Below, piece after piece: positions 35,104-46,790 of a stretch of 64,000 nucleotides of DNA. The DNA is from Smallanthus sonchifolius (taxonomy: Eukaryota > Streptophyta > Magnoliopsida > Asterales > Asteraceae): NCBI GenBank assembly GCA_023525975.1, contig CM042032.1, positions 74,112,260-74,176,259 on the forward strand, read 5' to 3'. A program made the translations under genes and the position numbers. Position 1 is the first letter of the stretch. The number at the start of each line of letters is the position of its first letter. Below the pieces are notes generated by a model. That model was not told where the DNA came from and did no database searches. It worked only from the letters and a program-made list of their open reading frames with translations.

Positions 35104-35763
35104 CAGTACCTGCACAAGATAGAACGTTGGAGTGATTACTATGGGCGTCAAATTCAGAATATGAGAGTAATCATAGACTGCCAAATCACGGTGATCAAAT
35201 GCAATTTGGTGGTCCACATTACTGCTCGGATTCTAAAACTTCCCCATTATACTCACACTAACCTTCTACCTTTCACACACACCGGATGCATATGCATCCC
35301 ACACAACTCACATAGCACCACACAATAATCTAACACGTCATCATCTTTATCACAATTTCACACCATCCACGTTTATACACAAAATTACTAAATCATATCG
35401 ACGCACCAAACTATCTCACATAGTTACAATTAATGCTATTCCGCATTACTCAACTCGCATCATAGTCTCTTTTAATCACTCCACACAACTTCACGTAGTT
35501 CTACATAGTACTATAGCACATATCACACGTCATGATCCCCTATGAAACCATAAATAATTATCTCACACCAATTACTTCACCTAGTGTAACACTACACAAA
35601 TGATTAATAATAATTACTGCTCAACTCGAAAGACGTACTTCTTGGCTCGCGGTTACTCGTGGTGGCATTCGTTTCACCATCGTCCCATTTTCAGTTTTAG
35701 TTAAGGCATTTTATTTGTTTAAAAACAGTAGTTTTCTCTTAAACCACGGCTCTGATACCAACT

Positions 35764-38288
35764 TGTAAGGCCCCTAAACTAGGCACCCTACAGTTGGTTC
35801 TTTAACGGGTTATTCCCTTGAAAATACTCATTTTGTATATATTAAACTACAGCGGAAGTCTTTCTAAAACATTAATTGCTATTTAATGTCATTAAGTTAC
35901 CTCACGAATGTTTGCACACTAACCCGAGTAGCTCTGCTTCCAAGCCAAGATACCTCGTCATGCAGACTAACCTGCAAAACAATCTAACATACATACAAAG
36001 TCAGCTACGCTGAGTGAGTTCTAATAGTTTAATTTGAATAAAAGCCAACACGTCTCATTTATTGTTTATCTCCACCCAATACCCTCTGGTACTTAGAAAA
36101 TAGTTTTATAAATTATTAAGACATAGATAACCCTGTTATCTTATAATAGCCCCAAAAGGGTTCATCACCCCTGACTCAACCCCTAATTATAACTCGGAAA
36201 GTCTCTCTGACATGGAACAAGCTTACTACTCTGATAACTCACAATTCACTATACATATTAATCATACACCGGTTAACTCAACCAACCTCTAGACATCGAC
36301 TTATCAGTCCTAACCAGGGCTCTCATAAAGCGACTGACACATCAGCTGTACACTATGTACTCGTCTTGAAATAACGATCAATCTAACTCGACACACCACA
36401 TTGATTCCATCTATTTATCACATCAATATCATCTCGCACACAATTAATATAACTCATCACTTGCATACAATTTAACACATATAAATACATACAAACACAT
36501 ACCTCATTACTGCACCCTCGTTAGGGATACCCTCGTCAGGGTGTTCGACACACCCCGAGCTCATCACTGTCCAATTGGACATCATCACCTTTGGTGACCT
36601 CCCGAAGGACTTCGTCCTCCACAATCCCGTTTGCCGTGTCATATTGACAACAACACAAACACAATACCCGCCGTGTCACAAGGACAACGACACAATACAC
36701 ACAACACATGTATAAACACATAACAATATACCCTATATACATGATTCATTAACTGAACCTGCACTTCACACATAGCACTAGGACAAGATATCCTACACGT
36801 ATTCATAAGCATTTAGATTATATCCCGACTCACCTGACTAACTTATAACACAATACCCTGCTAATATAGCAACACACATACAAATACTATATCTCATTAT
36901 TTAAGCACGTACCACGTACATGCACACCCTGTGACACCTCCTAGTCGTACCCGTATGACCCGTAACTACAATCCCGACTCACCCCTGTTAGGTCACTATA
37001 CGACCCGTGGCCATATACCCACCTGTAACCTGCACGTCCTATGGACACACAGTCCCTTTACCCCACATTTAACTATTTAACTTCATAAACTCATCGGGTT
37101 ACACTCCAAGGTTCTTTACCCAATTAATGCAATAAAACATGTATAGAAAGTATGTACGATAGCCCCAAAAACGTTTAAAAACATTTAAAAGAGGGGATTA
37201 GAAACTCACCGGTTATGCCGAGTCAAAACCCTGGCTCTGCACCCCGATTACACGTTCAAACCTCGAACCTGCCAAACGTACGATCCATGGTCAGAACACA
37301 TTCTACACATATGCCAAACAACTCATAAAGCATAACCTGTACACCATCACGTCATCAAAGTTTGGTAATTACACATTCTACACATATGCCAAACAATTCC
37401 CATTCACGAACCCTATTCTCCCGGGTTTACGCATAATATGTTTCCCGTCTCGATTAGAACTTGCGAAACACAGACCCAAATTCTCATGCGTGTACGTAAA
37501 CAAGCCATGCACAAACCCTAATCGTCTCACCCACACTCGGCTCATCCACGCACCCCCGCACACCCTTCGATCGTCCCCGCACCGTCATCCTGTGAACGGA
37601 TGTCACCTCGTCGGCCATCCACACCCCACCGTGCTTCACTGCCATGCACCACCGTGCCTGTCACCCACGCCATCGTCTTCCTAGTCGGGTTCCAATATTC
37701 TGCTCACCACCATGTGCCACCATGCACGCCACCATGCACGGTACTGTCGTGAAACCATGGGCATCTCCGACCGTCACCGGCCTTCGCCTTGCCTCCACAG
37801 CCGCTTCACAGCCACCGGAACCGTCTTCACCTCCACTCGCCACTCCCTCCTTCCGTTTCTGTCACTAGCCGAGACCTCCCCCACAAACCCTAGTCGGGTT
37901 TCTCTACCCTACACATAACCAAACACACACATAGTATATACGGATGTTACCTTGGCCTTTGTAAGGAGTTACTCCGCTCGAGGCCACCGCCGAACCAACG
38001 CCGTCGGCGTCCCTTTCTTTTGCTGCTGCCGTTTGTCGTGAGCCTAGGTCGATAGACCTAGGGTTTGCGCAAAGCGGGTACTTAAACCCCTTGATGTTTC
38101 AACCCGGGTCCCTCCTAATTCGTTTGGCGCGTTTCTATCCTAAATCTTCGCAACACGGCTAAACGAGTCCCTTAACTTTGATAAACTCAACTCCATGTGA
38201 AACCATTAAAGTCGAAGTTGTCATAAAAAGGGATTTTGGTTCCTTCATTAACTCGATCCGTTAGTTAACAAATTTCCGGGATGTTACA
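35764..38288 (-). repeat. right LTR of the outer element (5' LTR, intact, 2525 bp)
   Basis: TGTAAGG...GATGTTACA, followed by the target-site copy AATAG. It contains the undisturbed sequence GCCATGCACAAACC at about 37504, the empty site for the Athila. It carries a local duplication (near 37300-37400, ACACAT...GCCAAACAA) absent from the left LTR. Confidence 0.94.
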
Positions 38289-38293
38289 AATAG

Positions 38294-38384
38294 TTGCACA
38301 TCCATTACTTATTTAGATGCATGTCCAATATGATTGACTTACCACCTTTGTACTTGACCTTTCCGGTCAGAACCCCGTTGTTAT
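38294..38384. other. short unique spacer right of the nest
   Basis: Continues the pre-insertion DNA after AATAG. Nothing recognised. Confidence 0.5.
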
Positions 38385-39723
38385 TTAAGCTTCGTCTTCG
38401 CTTCCTCCTGCTTGTTCTTCATGTTCCTGTGGATCAGAAAACCATCCAATTATTATAAAAAAAAGCAGTAAATATGTTCTCTGTTATTAGAACAAACCAC
38501 ACTAAAATACCCTAGAATGACGAAACCTAATCAGGATCAACGGGACCTATCTAACACTGATATTGATCTTAAATAGTTAGTTTTTCAGCTGGAAGGATTT
38601 ACTGTAAAAATCTGTTATTAAGTAGTTTCAAAAATAAATAATAATAATACATAAAAAAGCTAAAAACAAAATGGTACCGAGAGGTGATGGCAGTGGATAC
38701 GGCATCTGGAAAGCGAGATCCTGGCGATTGTTGCGGTTATGGTAGCGACGGTCGGCGGTGGTGCGGGGCAGGGATTTCCATCAGTTGGAGAGGAATGTAA
38801 CCTAGAAGAAGAAATGGATTTGTGGCAAACCAAAAACTTATTGTAATGATGGAAGTGATAAATATTATGTTTAGTTAGCGGCCGGCCATTGGATCTGAAA
38901 AGGTATGTATTTCCTTATGAGTTATGATCATAGAAGAAAAGTCAACGGCTAACCACACGATGTCTCCTACTTGGTATGCCCCATGGATTGAGTCCACCAG
39001 AAAAGCTAGGCAAGTTGAGGCAAATTATTGGTCGTATGCTGCTCAAACAATCAAAAAGATTTTACCAAATGAGTCTAAATGATTATGGCAATTTCAACCC
39101 ATTCACTTCTAAAAGGGTTGATTTGGGTTATCTTAAAGAATAACGGGTCAAACATGTAAAAGAGTAAATAAATAAAAACTTACAATAAAACTGGTCAAAT
39201 GGGTCGAAGTCACCAAAAGTGTATTTTTAACGCCTTGAAATCTTTTTAACTCATTTCATTCACAAAACAAGATTATTGTTGAAATTGTTGAAATTTGTAA
39301 ATTTATTTAACACGTTAATTATTTATTACAAATTCAACATTTTAAGATAAAAATTGGTCCTTTTAACCCATTAACAACTTGTCTAATCTACCCATTTCGT
39401 CACCTTTTAATGACTGGTCATACTTGCATTTTAAAAAATATGAAATAAAAGCAGCAAAGAGAAAATCATCAAACTTACGTTGGAGGTACGGAGAGGATTT
39501 CCCAGTGACTTGGCTTTCTCATGATCCAAATCTTTGCCAGTTGTGAATCCAAGAAAACCAATCTTCAAAATAACATGAATTTTCAAAAAAAATTTTAGTT
39601 ATAAAAAATATAGCATTTTCATTGATTTAAGAACTTGTTTAATTTGAATCCTTACGATGAAGATGGATGAGAAAGTGAAGCCCAAAAACATCCTTGTGAA
39701 CATGTTAGCTTTGCATAAGTAGT
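38385..39723 (-). pseudogene. three terminal exons of an unrecognised small membrane protein gene
   Basis: Three minus-strand segments join in phase with canonical borders: 39656-39723 (acceptor CTGCTCAG; donor GTAAGG), 39479-39562 (acceptor TTTTGAAG; donor GTAAGT) and 38385-38426 (acceptor GATCCACAG; stop TAA at 38385-38387). They read a hydrophobic stretch (MFTRMFLGFTFSSIFI), then FTTGKDLDHEKAKSLGNP, then an acidic C-terminus ending GGSEDEA. The phase agreement over two introns argues that this comes from a real gene. Upstream exons are missing; next comes the BSL fragment, on the same strand. I do not recognise the family. It could be the 3' end of a transcribed gene or a captured fragment. 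Confidence 0.6.
38427..39478. other. intron-like DNA between exon fragments
   Basis: About 1 kb with no exon-like segment that I can support. It would be the last intron of the fragment above, rather long, so extra DNA may have entered it. Confidence 0.4.
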
Positions 39724-40035
39724 CTGAGCAGGAAGAAATTATGCAACAAAACTAAGTAAATGACTTAAAAGACAGAAATTATTGAATATAGTAAATGACT
39801 TAAAAGACAGAAATATTAATATATCCAACAACAAATGACAAAAAGATTGAGAAAATCAGAACTAGAGACCATAATCAATCCAGACTTTGTAAAATCATTG
39901 CAGCAGAAATAAAGTGTAACTTCATTATCCATCTTTTTTACTTGTGAAACATGGAAGTCCTGGTTATTAACTTCAAGTAATTTGTCATTCTAGAAATGTG
40001 ACTATCATCTTCCAGGTGCATAGAGATAAACTCAC

Positions 40036-40727
40036 CATCATTTCCACTAACAGAAACAAGGTACCGTTGGGCTACCAAATCCATTACATGTCCATAACGA
40101 GGGTCGGGACCCTCACCTCTAACAACCACCCTGCAGGCCAGAAAAGAAACGACCCAAATTTTAATTAAAAAAAACAACTAACACCTCAAGAAGGCATGAA
40201 ACTGACTGCACAAGTTTACCTGTGCCATTTGTATTTGTCATTGGTCAAGTCAATCACATAAAGATCATCTGTCGAATGCCCAGCAGGACCTATCCCCCTA
40301 GCAACATCACAAATTCATCAAAACTGAAAAACCTAAACTCTATAAGCATTTCATTGTAAATTGTAAAAGTGAATGATATTTTAACTGAAAACCAGAAACC
40401 CTAAAGAAACCTAACTTTGACCTGTGGGCTAAATACAAGTAAACCCTTAAAACACAATATCAACACCAATTTTTAACATGAATCTACTCTTCAATAATCT
40501 GAAATGCAACCATGGTTCCCACAACAGCTGCTGCATGAGCAGCCCTAGGTGAAGGAGGCTCCCGAGCTGGTTGAATTCCGGTAACTTTTCACAAATTAAC
40601 ACTCAAATTCTCAAAAACCAACAGTATAAATGCAGGAATAAAGTACAACAGAAGCAACCTGGTCCATTTCCTAGTGAAAATATCACATACATGAACATAG
40701 TTCGTCACGCCATCTAACCCTAAAATT
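40036..40727 (-). pseudogene. BSL-type kelch-repeat Ser/Thr phosphatase, four exon fragments
   Basis: BSU1/BSL proteins are plant PP1-like phosphatases with N-terminal kelch repeats that act in brassinosteroid signalling. Exons on minus: 40660-40727 (GVTNYVHVCDIFTRKWTR), 40499-about 40575 (EPPSPRAAHAAAVVGTMVAF), 40220-40297 (GPAGHSTDDLYVIDLTNDKY) and 40036-40130 (RYGHVMDLVAQRYLVSVSGN). Order and phase follow the kelch part of BSL2/BSL3 as I know the family, with real splice borders (GTTGCT, GTAAAC, GTGAGT donors). The donor after 40499 has AT in place of GT, so splicing is damaged. The earlier kelch exons and the whole phosphatase domain are absent. It is a fragment, in line with the MOR1 piece. 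Confidence 0.85.
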
Positions 40728-41179
40728 GAAACATTCAAACTATTCAATTCGCAGCTAATTAAACTCACACAATAGAGATTCATCCATTGTTCACTATTTC
40801 TTTGAGAAATTCACGATTCTAAAACAAACCAAGAATATGCTACTTAGGTGAAGTAAGAGCCAAGAACCCTTCCACGCAAGTGTGTGCTACTTGCGAGTTG
40901 GGTGTGGTGACGACAGAGACGGAGGCGGCGATGGCTAGGGTTATGGGAGAGGGAGGATGGGGGTGATGGTGGGGAGGGAGAGGCCTACGACGTGTTTTGA
41001 GTTAGGGTTTTTGTAAACGCGTGTTTTGAAATGTGGGTGTTTTGAAGTCAAGTGTTGGGCAGGGTAAAATGGTAATTAAACATTTTGCATGTGTTGTTAA
41101 TGTGTACATTATGCAAAAAAAAGTTGTCTTAAATGTCTTAATTTTTTTGGTAAATTACAACCCTTATCCTTCTACTATG

Positions 41180-41185
<6 letters not shown>
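40728..41185. other. no gene supported
   Basis: A GC-richer stretch (40850-41000, with GGGAGAGGGAGGATGGG) looks like a plant 5' UTR when read on minus, but no start exon follows. The right limit of the gene-fragment block lies somewhere here or in the adjacent TA run. Confidence 0.4.

Positions 41186-41208
<23 letters not shown>
41186..41208. repeat. (TA)n microsatellite
   Basis: A short pure TA run that abuts the MITE beginning at about 41209. Confidence 0.85.
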
Positions 41209-41210
<2 letters not shown>

Positions 41211-41599
41211 GATCATTTGATAACTATTAAATATTTTGAGAACTCGTTAAAAAATCAATCAAAACCATTTTTTTTTGTTTTTACTATCTTTATTGTTAGA
41301 ATACAAAATAAAATAATGAATTTATATATGTAAATTTACATGTCTTCATATATTAAAAAAAATATACATATGTGTAAGTTTACCACTTACACATGTGTAA
41401 GTGTTTACCATTTACACATGTGTATAATTTTTTTTGAAATTATTTAGAGATAAAGGATGAATTAATTAGAGAGATAAATCATTTTTTATGTTATATTTTA
41501 ATAATAAATGTAGTGAAAACAAAAAAAAATAGTTTTAATTCGGTTTTTGACGAGTTCTCGCGAGTTCACAAGTATTTATGAGTTATCATTTTAACCTAT
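41209..41599. mobile_element. MITE with inverted ends
   Basis: The left arm (TTTGATAACTATTAAATA ... GAGAACTCGTTAAAAAA) pairs with the right arm read in reverse (AATGATAACTCATAAATA ... GAGAACTCGTCAAAAA). About 390 bp, AT-rich, with repeats of TTACACATGTGTAA inside. TA-rich flanks. No coding sequence. Confidence 0.7.
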
Positions 41600-41691
41600 T
41601 ATATATTTTTCCTTTTAATCCATACATTATAGTTCATTTTCCCTTTTTAACCAACTCGATATAATTTTTTTCTTCAATAACCAATTATACT

Positions 41692-42069
41692 TGGGGTGTA
41701 AACTAGCCGAGCATATTCGAGCTTGTCTAAGCTCGCACTCGACTCATTTAATTTAAGAGAGTTCAAGTTAGAATTCGGATCGTTTTGGGCTCTATCTTAA
41801 AAGCTTCAGCTTATTAACACTTTTTCAAGTTTGAGCTCGGCTCTGGCTCAACTCACTTATTATTTACTACTTTTTCAAGCTTGAGCTCACCTCGTTTACA
41901 CCCTTAATTACGTAGAGTTACTGATAATTTGCGTCTGTGACATATTCTTCATATCGATAAATTTAGAGCTTGAAATGAGCTGACATAGAGCTCTTTTAAA
42001 TTAAACGATCTGAGTTCGAGTTTAGGAGAGTTCGAGCTTGACTTAGCTCGTTTAGTCGTTTATATCCCT
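41692..42069. mobile_element. hAT-like MITE(s) rich in GAGCTCG
   Basis: Left end GGGGTGTAAACTAGCCGAGC. Two candidate right ends in inverse orientation: CTCGTTTACACCC (about 41891-41903) and CTCGTTTAGTCGTTTATATCCC (ending about 42069). The interior repeats AGCTCG and TTCGAGCTTG in both directions. The termini are of the common plant hAT MITE type. No clean octamer duplication, so it may be one long or two overlapping copies. Confidence 0.55.
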
Positions 42070-44496
42070 ATGTATAATGGGTTGTTTTGAGTTCATTAAA
42101 AAATTACATTGAGTTCACTAAAGAAAAAAAAATTAAAAGAATAAGCATCGAGTCTGTTAAAAAGACAAAATAAACTAAAAAAGTATGATGAGTTGAGTTA
42201 GAAAAATAAAAAGAACAAAGAATAAAGAGATGTATGAAAGGTTGCTGAAAAAAACCTTTTTGCTAAATATTTTTTAGAACTATATACTTGGTAAATAATA
42301 TTTTCAATCACACTTTTTACTCCGTCGAAAAGACAGATAAATTAAAGAAAGAAAGAAAGTAAATATTTAAAGTTTTTTGTTTTCTTGTAAATCTTATTCT
42401 ATACTTTATGGTGACAAAGATTATTATTAAGGTATTGTTGGCCTTCTTTTTTATTCCATGTTTATTTATATTATTTTTAGAAATGATTAACAAAGTATGT
42501 TTTTTTCTTGAAACATCATAAAGTGACACAATCAAATGTTTAAAATAAACAGATCACCAGGCACATGACGAAATTTTCCAGAGGTCATTGTCAAATTGGC
42601 ATACTTTTCTTGAATATATGTGACTACCATACTTATGGTATAAATGTGTTACAAGCACCATGCCCTGGGGCCATGTGACAGCTAAAAATGTTTGACACGA
42701 TCAATATATAATCCAACTTTAATTAAGGCTTGATTTGTGATTACACGTATTCATAGTGCCGCGTAAACACCAAATCCTATGATTGTCATGCTTGTTGAAC
42801 CGAACCGAGGAAGGTTTTAGGGGTTTTCTTTCTTTTTTATGTGGTTTTGCTTCACCTGCTAAACTGCGCTGTTTTTGCGAACAAGATGGATGCCGCAGCT
42901 AGCGTTGGTGTCCAAAGGGACACATCGTGACCAACTGACAAAGTGTTATGGCTAAAGATTATTGATAACGGTTGTGGTGACCAATTGGCCATGATTGTGA
43001 CCTAAGTTGTTTGTAGCCATAAATGACTTGTTGTCTAAGCTGTTGGAACACATTTATTGTCAATCTAAGTGTCTTTTTTGGATTGTCTCACCAAAGTGGC
43101 AATCTTAGGGAGATAATCTATCACCCATTGTTCAATGCATGGATGCTTTGGATAAAAAAAATTCATACGGGTTTATTTGGGCAACAGATCAATTTGGGTC
43201 TAATCAAATTATGTAGCGGGTTCTTATAAAATCTCATAACTTAAAATGGGTCCACATGAGTCAGCCTACTCATGACCATTATTTGTCGTCACGACCATTG
43301 CCCCAATCTTGATGTTTCATCCTAGCAGCTGGATATGTAAATACATCCAAATATCGGACCAACATAGGCTTTCGGGCACCACGTCTTAGTCCTTTACACA
43401 TAGTGATAAGGAGTTGATCCAAGAAGAGTTAGATTCTTATTTGGACCAATTGGACAAAGTGAAAAATGGCAAGAAGGGCCAAACTTCAAACGAGCATAAC
43501 TTGGGCTAGGAGTGGAATTAGGGGGCCTATAACACGTAAATTTATTCTTAAAAACATTTTGCTGGAGCCCAAGAGGTAGCGATCAATAACAACTGATTTG
43601 TTTAGATTTATAAATAGTTTCTTCAACCCAACTTGATAACCCTACAGTCATTGAATAGATTGTGAAGGCTCAAGTCCAATAGAAAGTAGACCCAAATGTA
43701 TTTGAAAATACATAAATCACAAAATACCCCCAAATTCTGACTTGAGATCTTTCGAAAAATAGGTTTAGATCCATTAATAGTCATCAACAATTAAACCGCC
43801 GTCTCCTTGGATATTCTTCAACCTAATTAACCGTATTTATCTTTGTAAATCCAGTTTTGATTCGTTTTCGGAAATGTCAGTGTTCTTCATCATTGGTTTA
43901 CTAAGATCCATTAATAGTCATCAACAACGTATGTTGGTCTCCTTCTCCGACAGCGAATGATTCTCCTCCTTATCTTCTGGATCGTTTTCCGATGGGTGAT
44001 ACTCTATTGCCTCTCCGACATATGCACTAACTGTCGTCGAGCTGCCTCACCAATCACTGCCAGAGCAAGGGAACTCACTGTTTTTTTTAACAGCAATTTG
44101 GATCACTGACGAGCCACTGACCCACCCGATCATCTCCACCTCCCTCAGTACTTGGGTCAAGTAGCTATGCTTCTAAGTTGAAGTCGGATATATCTAATGA
44201 TCAGCTTTACATACGAAGACTTAAGTTCTAATTATAATATTTAGATTTAAATTATCATCAAATTTGTAATGATTAAATATGAGGTAACAATCCCCTCCTG
44301 TTTTATAATGACAGTCTTCTCATTATAAAAGGAATACTTGGAATATATATAATCAAGAAAATAAACTATGAATATAGATAATTACATGCTTCTTTTGATA
44401 TGGAGATATTTTTGTTTCTTTTTTATTTTCCTTTTAAATATATATAAACAAAACAATTATATAAGGAAATATTTACAAAGTCTCTATATACAAAAC
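42070..44496. other. intergenic, no gene seen
   Basis: AT-rich DNA with scattered stops. A 24-bp direct repeat (AGATCCATTAATAGTCATCA...) occurs at about 43770 and 43911. No supported gene or element end. Confidence 0.5.
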
Positions 44497-44525
44497 TAGG
44501 GGACCTCCGCGCTCCGCGGCGGTGT
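44497..44525 (-). mobile_element. candidate Helitron 3' terminus (minus strand)
   Basis: Minus strand: CCGCG-GAG-CGCGG, a perfect five-bp stem with a three-base loop, then AGGTCCC, then CTAG followed by T. Hairpin plus CTRR end before T is the Helitron signature. The element would lie to the right, over the Gypsy relic. Its 5' end was not found. Confidence 0.45.
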
Positions 44526-44763
44526 ATTAACTCGCGGTAATGGTGAAAAAACGGAAGAATTAAAGTTTGCAACATTAAAGCTAAATTACGTAAAAATAAT
44601 AAAAATATAAGATTAATAAAAACTGTGAACAACTAAATAAAAAAAATAACCATTTGCGTGACATGTACCACATACTAAATAAGAACCTTAAAACACAAAA
44701 ATAAAACTGAAGTAAAAAAAAGGTTCAATAATAAATATCCAAAAAAGGAAAATAAATATATTG

Positions 44764-46279
44764 CTGACCAATAGATTTAAACCTGGGTAGAGAGGTAAGT
44801 GTTTTAAGGAAAATAAATATATTGCTCATAACTGTAAGAATACACAGTTTAACATAGAGTTGATTGTTGAGGAAGATATACCTTTAGAAAAAGTAGCAGT
44901 ACTTAGTGAGATTGTTAATGAACCCTACATTTCTATTTATGCTTTAATTGGCATACCTTCCTATTCTACCATGAAAATCACATGGTTAATGGGTACTAGG
45001 AAATTACATATTTTAGTAGATTCTGGCTCTACTCACAATTTTATTGATGCTTTTTTAGCCAACAAAACAATGTCCCTTACAAACTATTACACCTATGAAC
45101 GTAACTGTGGCTAATAGTAATCAGTTGGATTGTAATCATAAGAGTACCAATTTCAAATGGATGATGCAAGGAGTTTGGTTTAGTGCAGATGTAATGGTCA
45201 TTCCAATAGAAAACTATGACATGGTAATTAGGGTATAATGGTTAGCACCATTAGGTGACATCACTTGGAATTTTTCCAACATGACAATGCAGTTTACACT
45301 GCAGGGTAAGATGTATACCTTGAAGGAGACATAAACTAATGGTATGAGCTTATGCTCTACAGAAAAGATGTCTTCTCTTTTAAATGGATCATCTGGGATA
45401 GTACCAACTCAAATGTTTAGGTTGCAATTAATGTCCATTGATATTCAAGGAACTTTTGGGTCCAAGGTGTGTGACCCTATTCTCAACAGTTCATTACAAG
45501 AGTTATTGGACTCTTATTAGGACATCTTTCAGGTGCCTAATTCTCTACCACCTAAGAGATCTTATGAACACTAAATTGTGTTAACTAATGAAGGGCATCC
45601 CATCAATATGAAGTCTTGCTAGAAGAACTAAGAGGGGCTGCTGTATTCTCTAAGTTGGACTTAAGGTCTGGTTATCATTAGATCAGAATGCATGAACCAG
45701 ACATTCCAAAAACTGCCTTTAGAACACATCAAGGGTTGTTTGAATTCTTAGTTATGCCTTTTGGCTTAACTAATGCTCCTGCTACTTTTCAAGCCCTCAT
45801 GAACCACACTTTTAAACATTGTCTTAGGCAGTTTGTGCTGGTATTTTTTTGATGATATCCTAGTCTATAGTAAGGATATGCAACAACATGCGATTCATTT
45901 ACAAGAGGTTTTAGAGATTCTAAAACAGCAAAAATTGTTTGCCATACTTTCTAAATGTAGCTTTGGGGGCCAACAGGTAGAGTACTTAGGCCATGTCATT
46001 ACTAAGGAGGGAGTTTTCACTGACCCTACTAAGATTGATGTTGTTGTTCAATGGCATATTCCTACTAATGTTAAACAATTAAGGGGCTTCCTTGGATTGT
46101 CTAGATATTATAAAAGATTCATTAGATCCTATGGTATATTTGCTAAGCCTTTGACTGATTTGCTTAAGAAAGATGGGTTCAGATGGTCCAAGGCTGCTCA
46201 AATGTCCTTCCAACAACTTAAACAGGCTCTAAGCATTGCTCCGGTTTTAACTTTACCTGATCTTGGTCACAGTTTGTAG
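44764..46279 (+). pseudogene. chromovirus-type Gypsy relic (protease and RT)
   Basis: A heavily broken pol gene. 44860-45114 carries the protease motif LHILVDSGSTHNFIDAFL. From about 45620 pieces of RT follow: KLDLRSGYH, AFRTHQGLFEFLVMPFGLTN, and, in the 45833-46279 frame, FFDDILVYSKDMQQHAIHLQ (the catalytic DD box), EYLGHVITKEGV, LRGFLGLSRYYKRFIRSYG and KPLTDLLKKDGF. A stop follows Tyr-His in SGYH, and a frameshift lies near 45833. Part of RT (fingers) is deleted before 45600. RNase H and integrase are absent. The DSGSTHNF protease form is typical of chromoviruses. No LTR pair was identified. Confidence 0.85.
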
Positions 46280-46282
46280 TAG

Positions 46283-46790
46283 AGACAGATACTTCCTCTC
46301 TCTCCATAAATAAGTTATGAGTAGCATTAGTTGCAAACTTAACTCTCATAGTTATGAGTAGCCATCAGTTGCAAAGTCTCCAGCCTATATAAACAAGGCT
46401 TGGGTTCCTGGTTTGCAACTACTGAAAAAATCGCATATGCAAATACACACAGTTCCAGAAGAATTCCCGGCATTCTCTAAGCTCCGTGCTCTTGTTTCAG
46501 GTATAGTGTCGGGTGCTAGGCTAATCCCGGCAGTACTTCCTGCTTCGGCTGTTGTACCCTGGGAGACAGACGGGTTCACCTGGGTGGCCCGAAATCTGTT
46601 TTAAGAGACCTCTGTTTAACAGAAATCCTCAGCCTCTACCCGATTTTTGGTTTCATCCTGTTTCATTTTTTCTTTTTGTTTGTTTCTGTAATCTGCTTTT
46701 CATCTATTCGTGTAATTTTTTATCATTGTATTGTAATGCATAATATTCAGTAATAAAACTTCCGTTTTATTTTTATTCACTAGATAACAA
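46283..46790 (+). repeat. LTR- or promoter-like segment
   Basis: Contains CCTATATAAACAAGG (TATA box, about 46384) and downstream AATAAAA near the end, with a GC-richer middle, the layout of a solo LTR or an old transcript. The pair TTATGAGTAGC(A/C)AT(T/C)AGTTGCAAA is repeated at 46314 and 46350. Borders, partner and family could not be set. Confidence 0.35.

Larger units (their letters stand above)
32252..35763 (-). mobile_element. interior of the outer element, no pol genes
   Basis: 3.5 kb read on minus from the primer site (TGGTATCAGAGCC, plus 35748-35760) to a polypurine tract (AAGGGGGTAGACT, plus 32252-32264). Near the primer site a short frame opens MPPRVTASQEVR, like the start of Tekay gag, but soon stops. 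Apart from the ORF at 34690 I see no gag zinc knuckle, protease, RT or integrase motif. The rest is unassigned. Confidence 0.8.
16177..38288 (-). mobile_element. non-autonomous Gypsy-like LTR retrotransposon (host of the Athila insertion)
   Basis: Ends TGTAAGG...GATGTTACA and is flanked by perfect 5-bp duplications AATAG (16172-16176 and 38289-38293). After subtracting the nested Athila and its duplication the element is about 8.5 kb: LTRs of about 2.5 kb and a 3.5-kb interior. Orientation is minus, set by the tRNA-Met primer site beside the right LTR and a polypurine tract (AAGGGGGTAGACT, minus) beside the left one. Read on the minus strand the LTR starts TGTAACATCCCG, and GAGGACGAATCCTC precedes the tract, both familiar from Tekay/Del chromoviruses. 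No protease, RT or integrase is present, so it must have been moved by a relative. Confidence 0.9.

Noticed and set aside
46552..46743. Short frames after the chromovirus relic
   Set aside because: No conserved motif; they lie in an LTR- or UTR-like stretch with TATA and AATAAAA signals.
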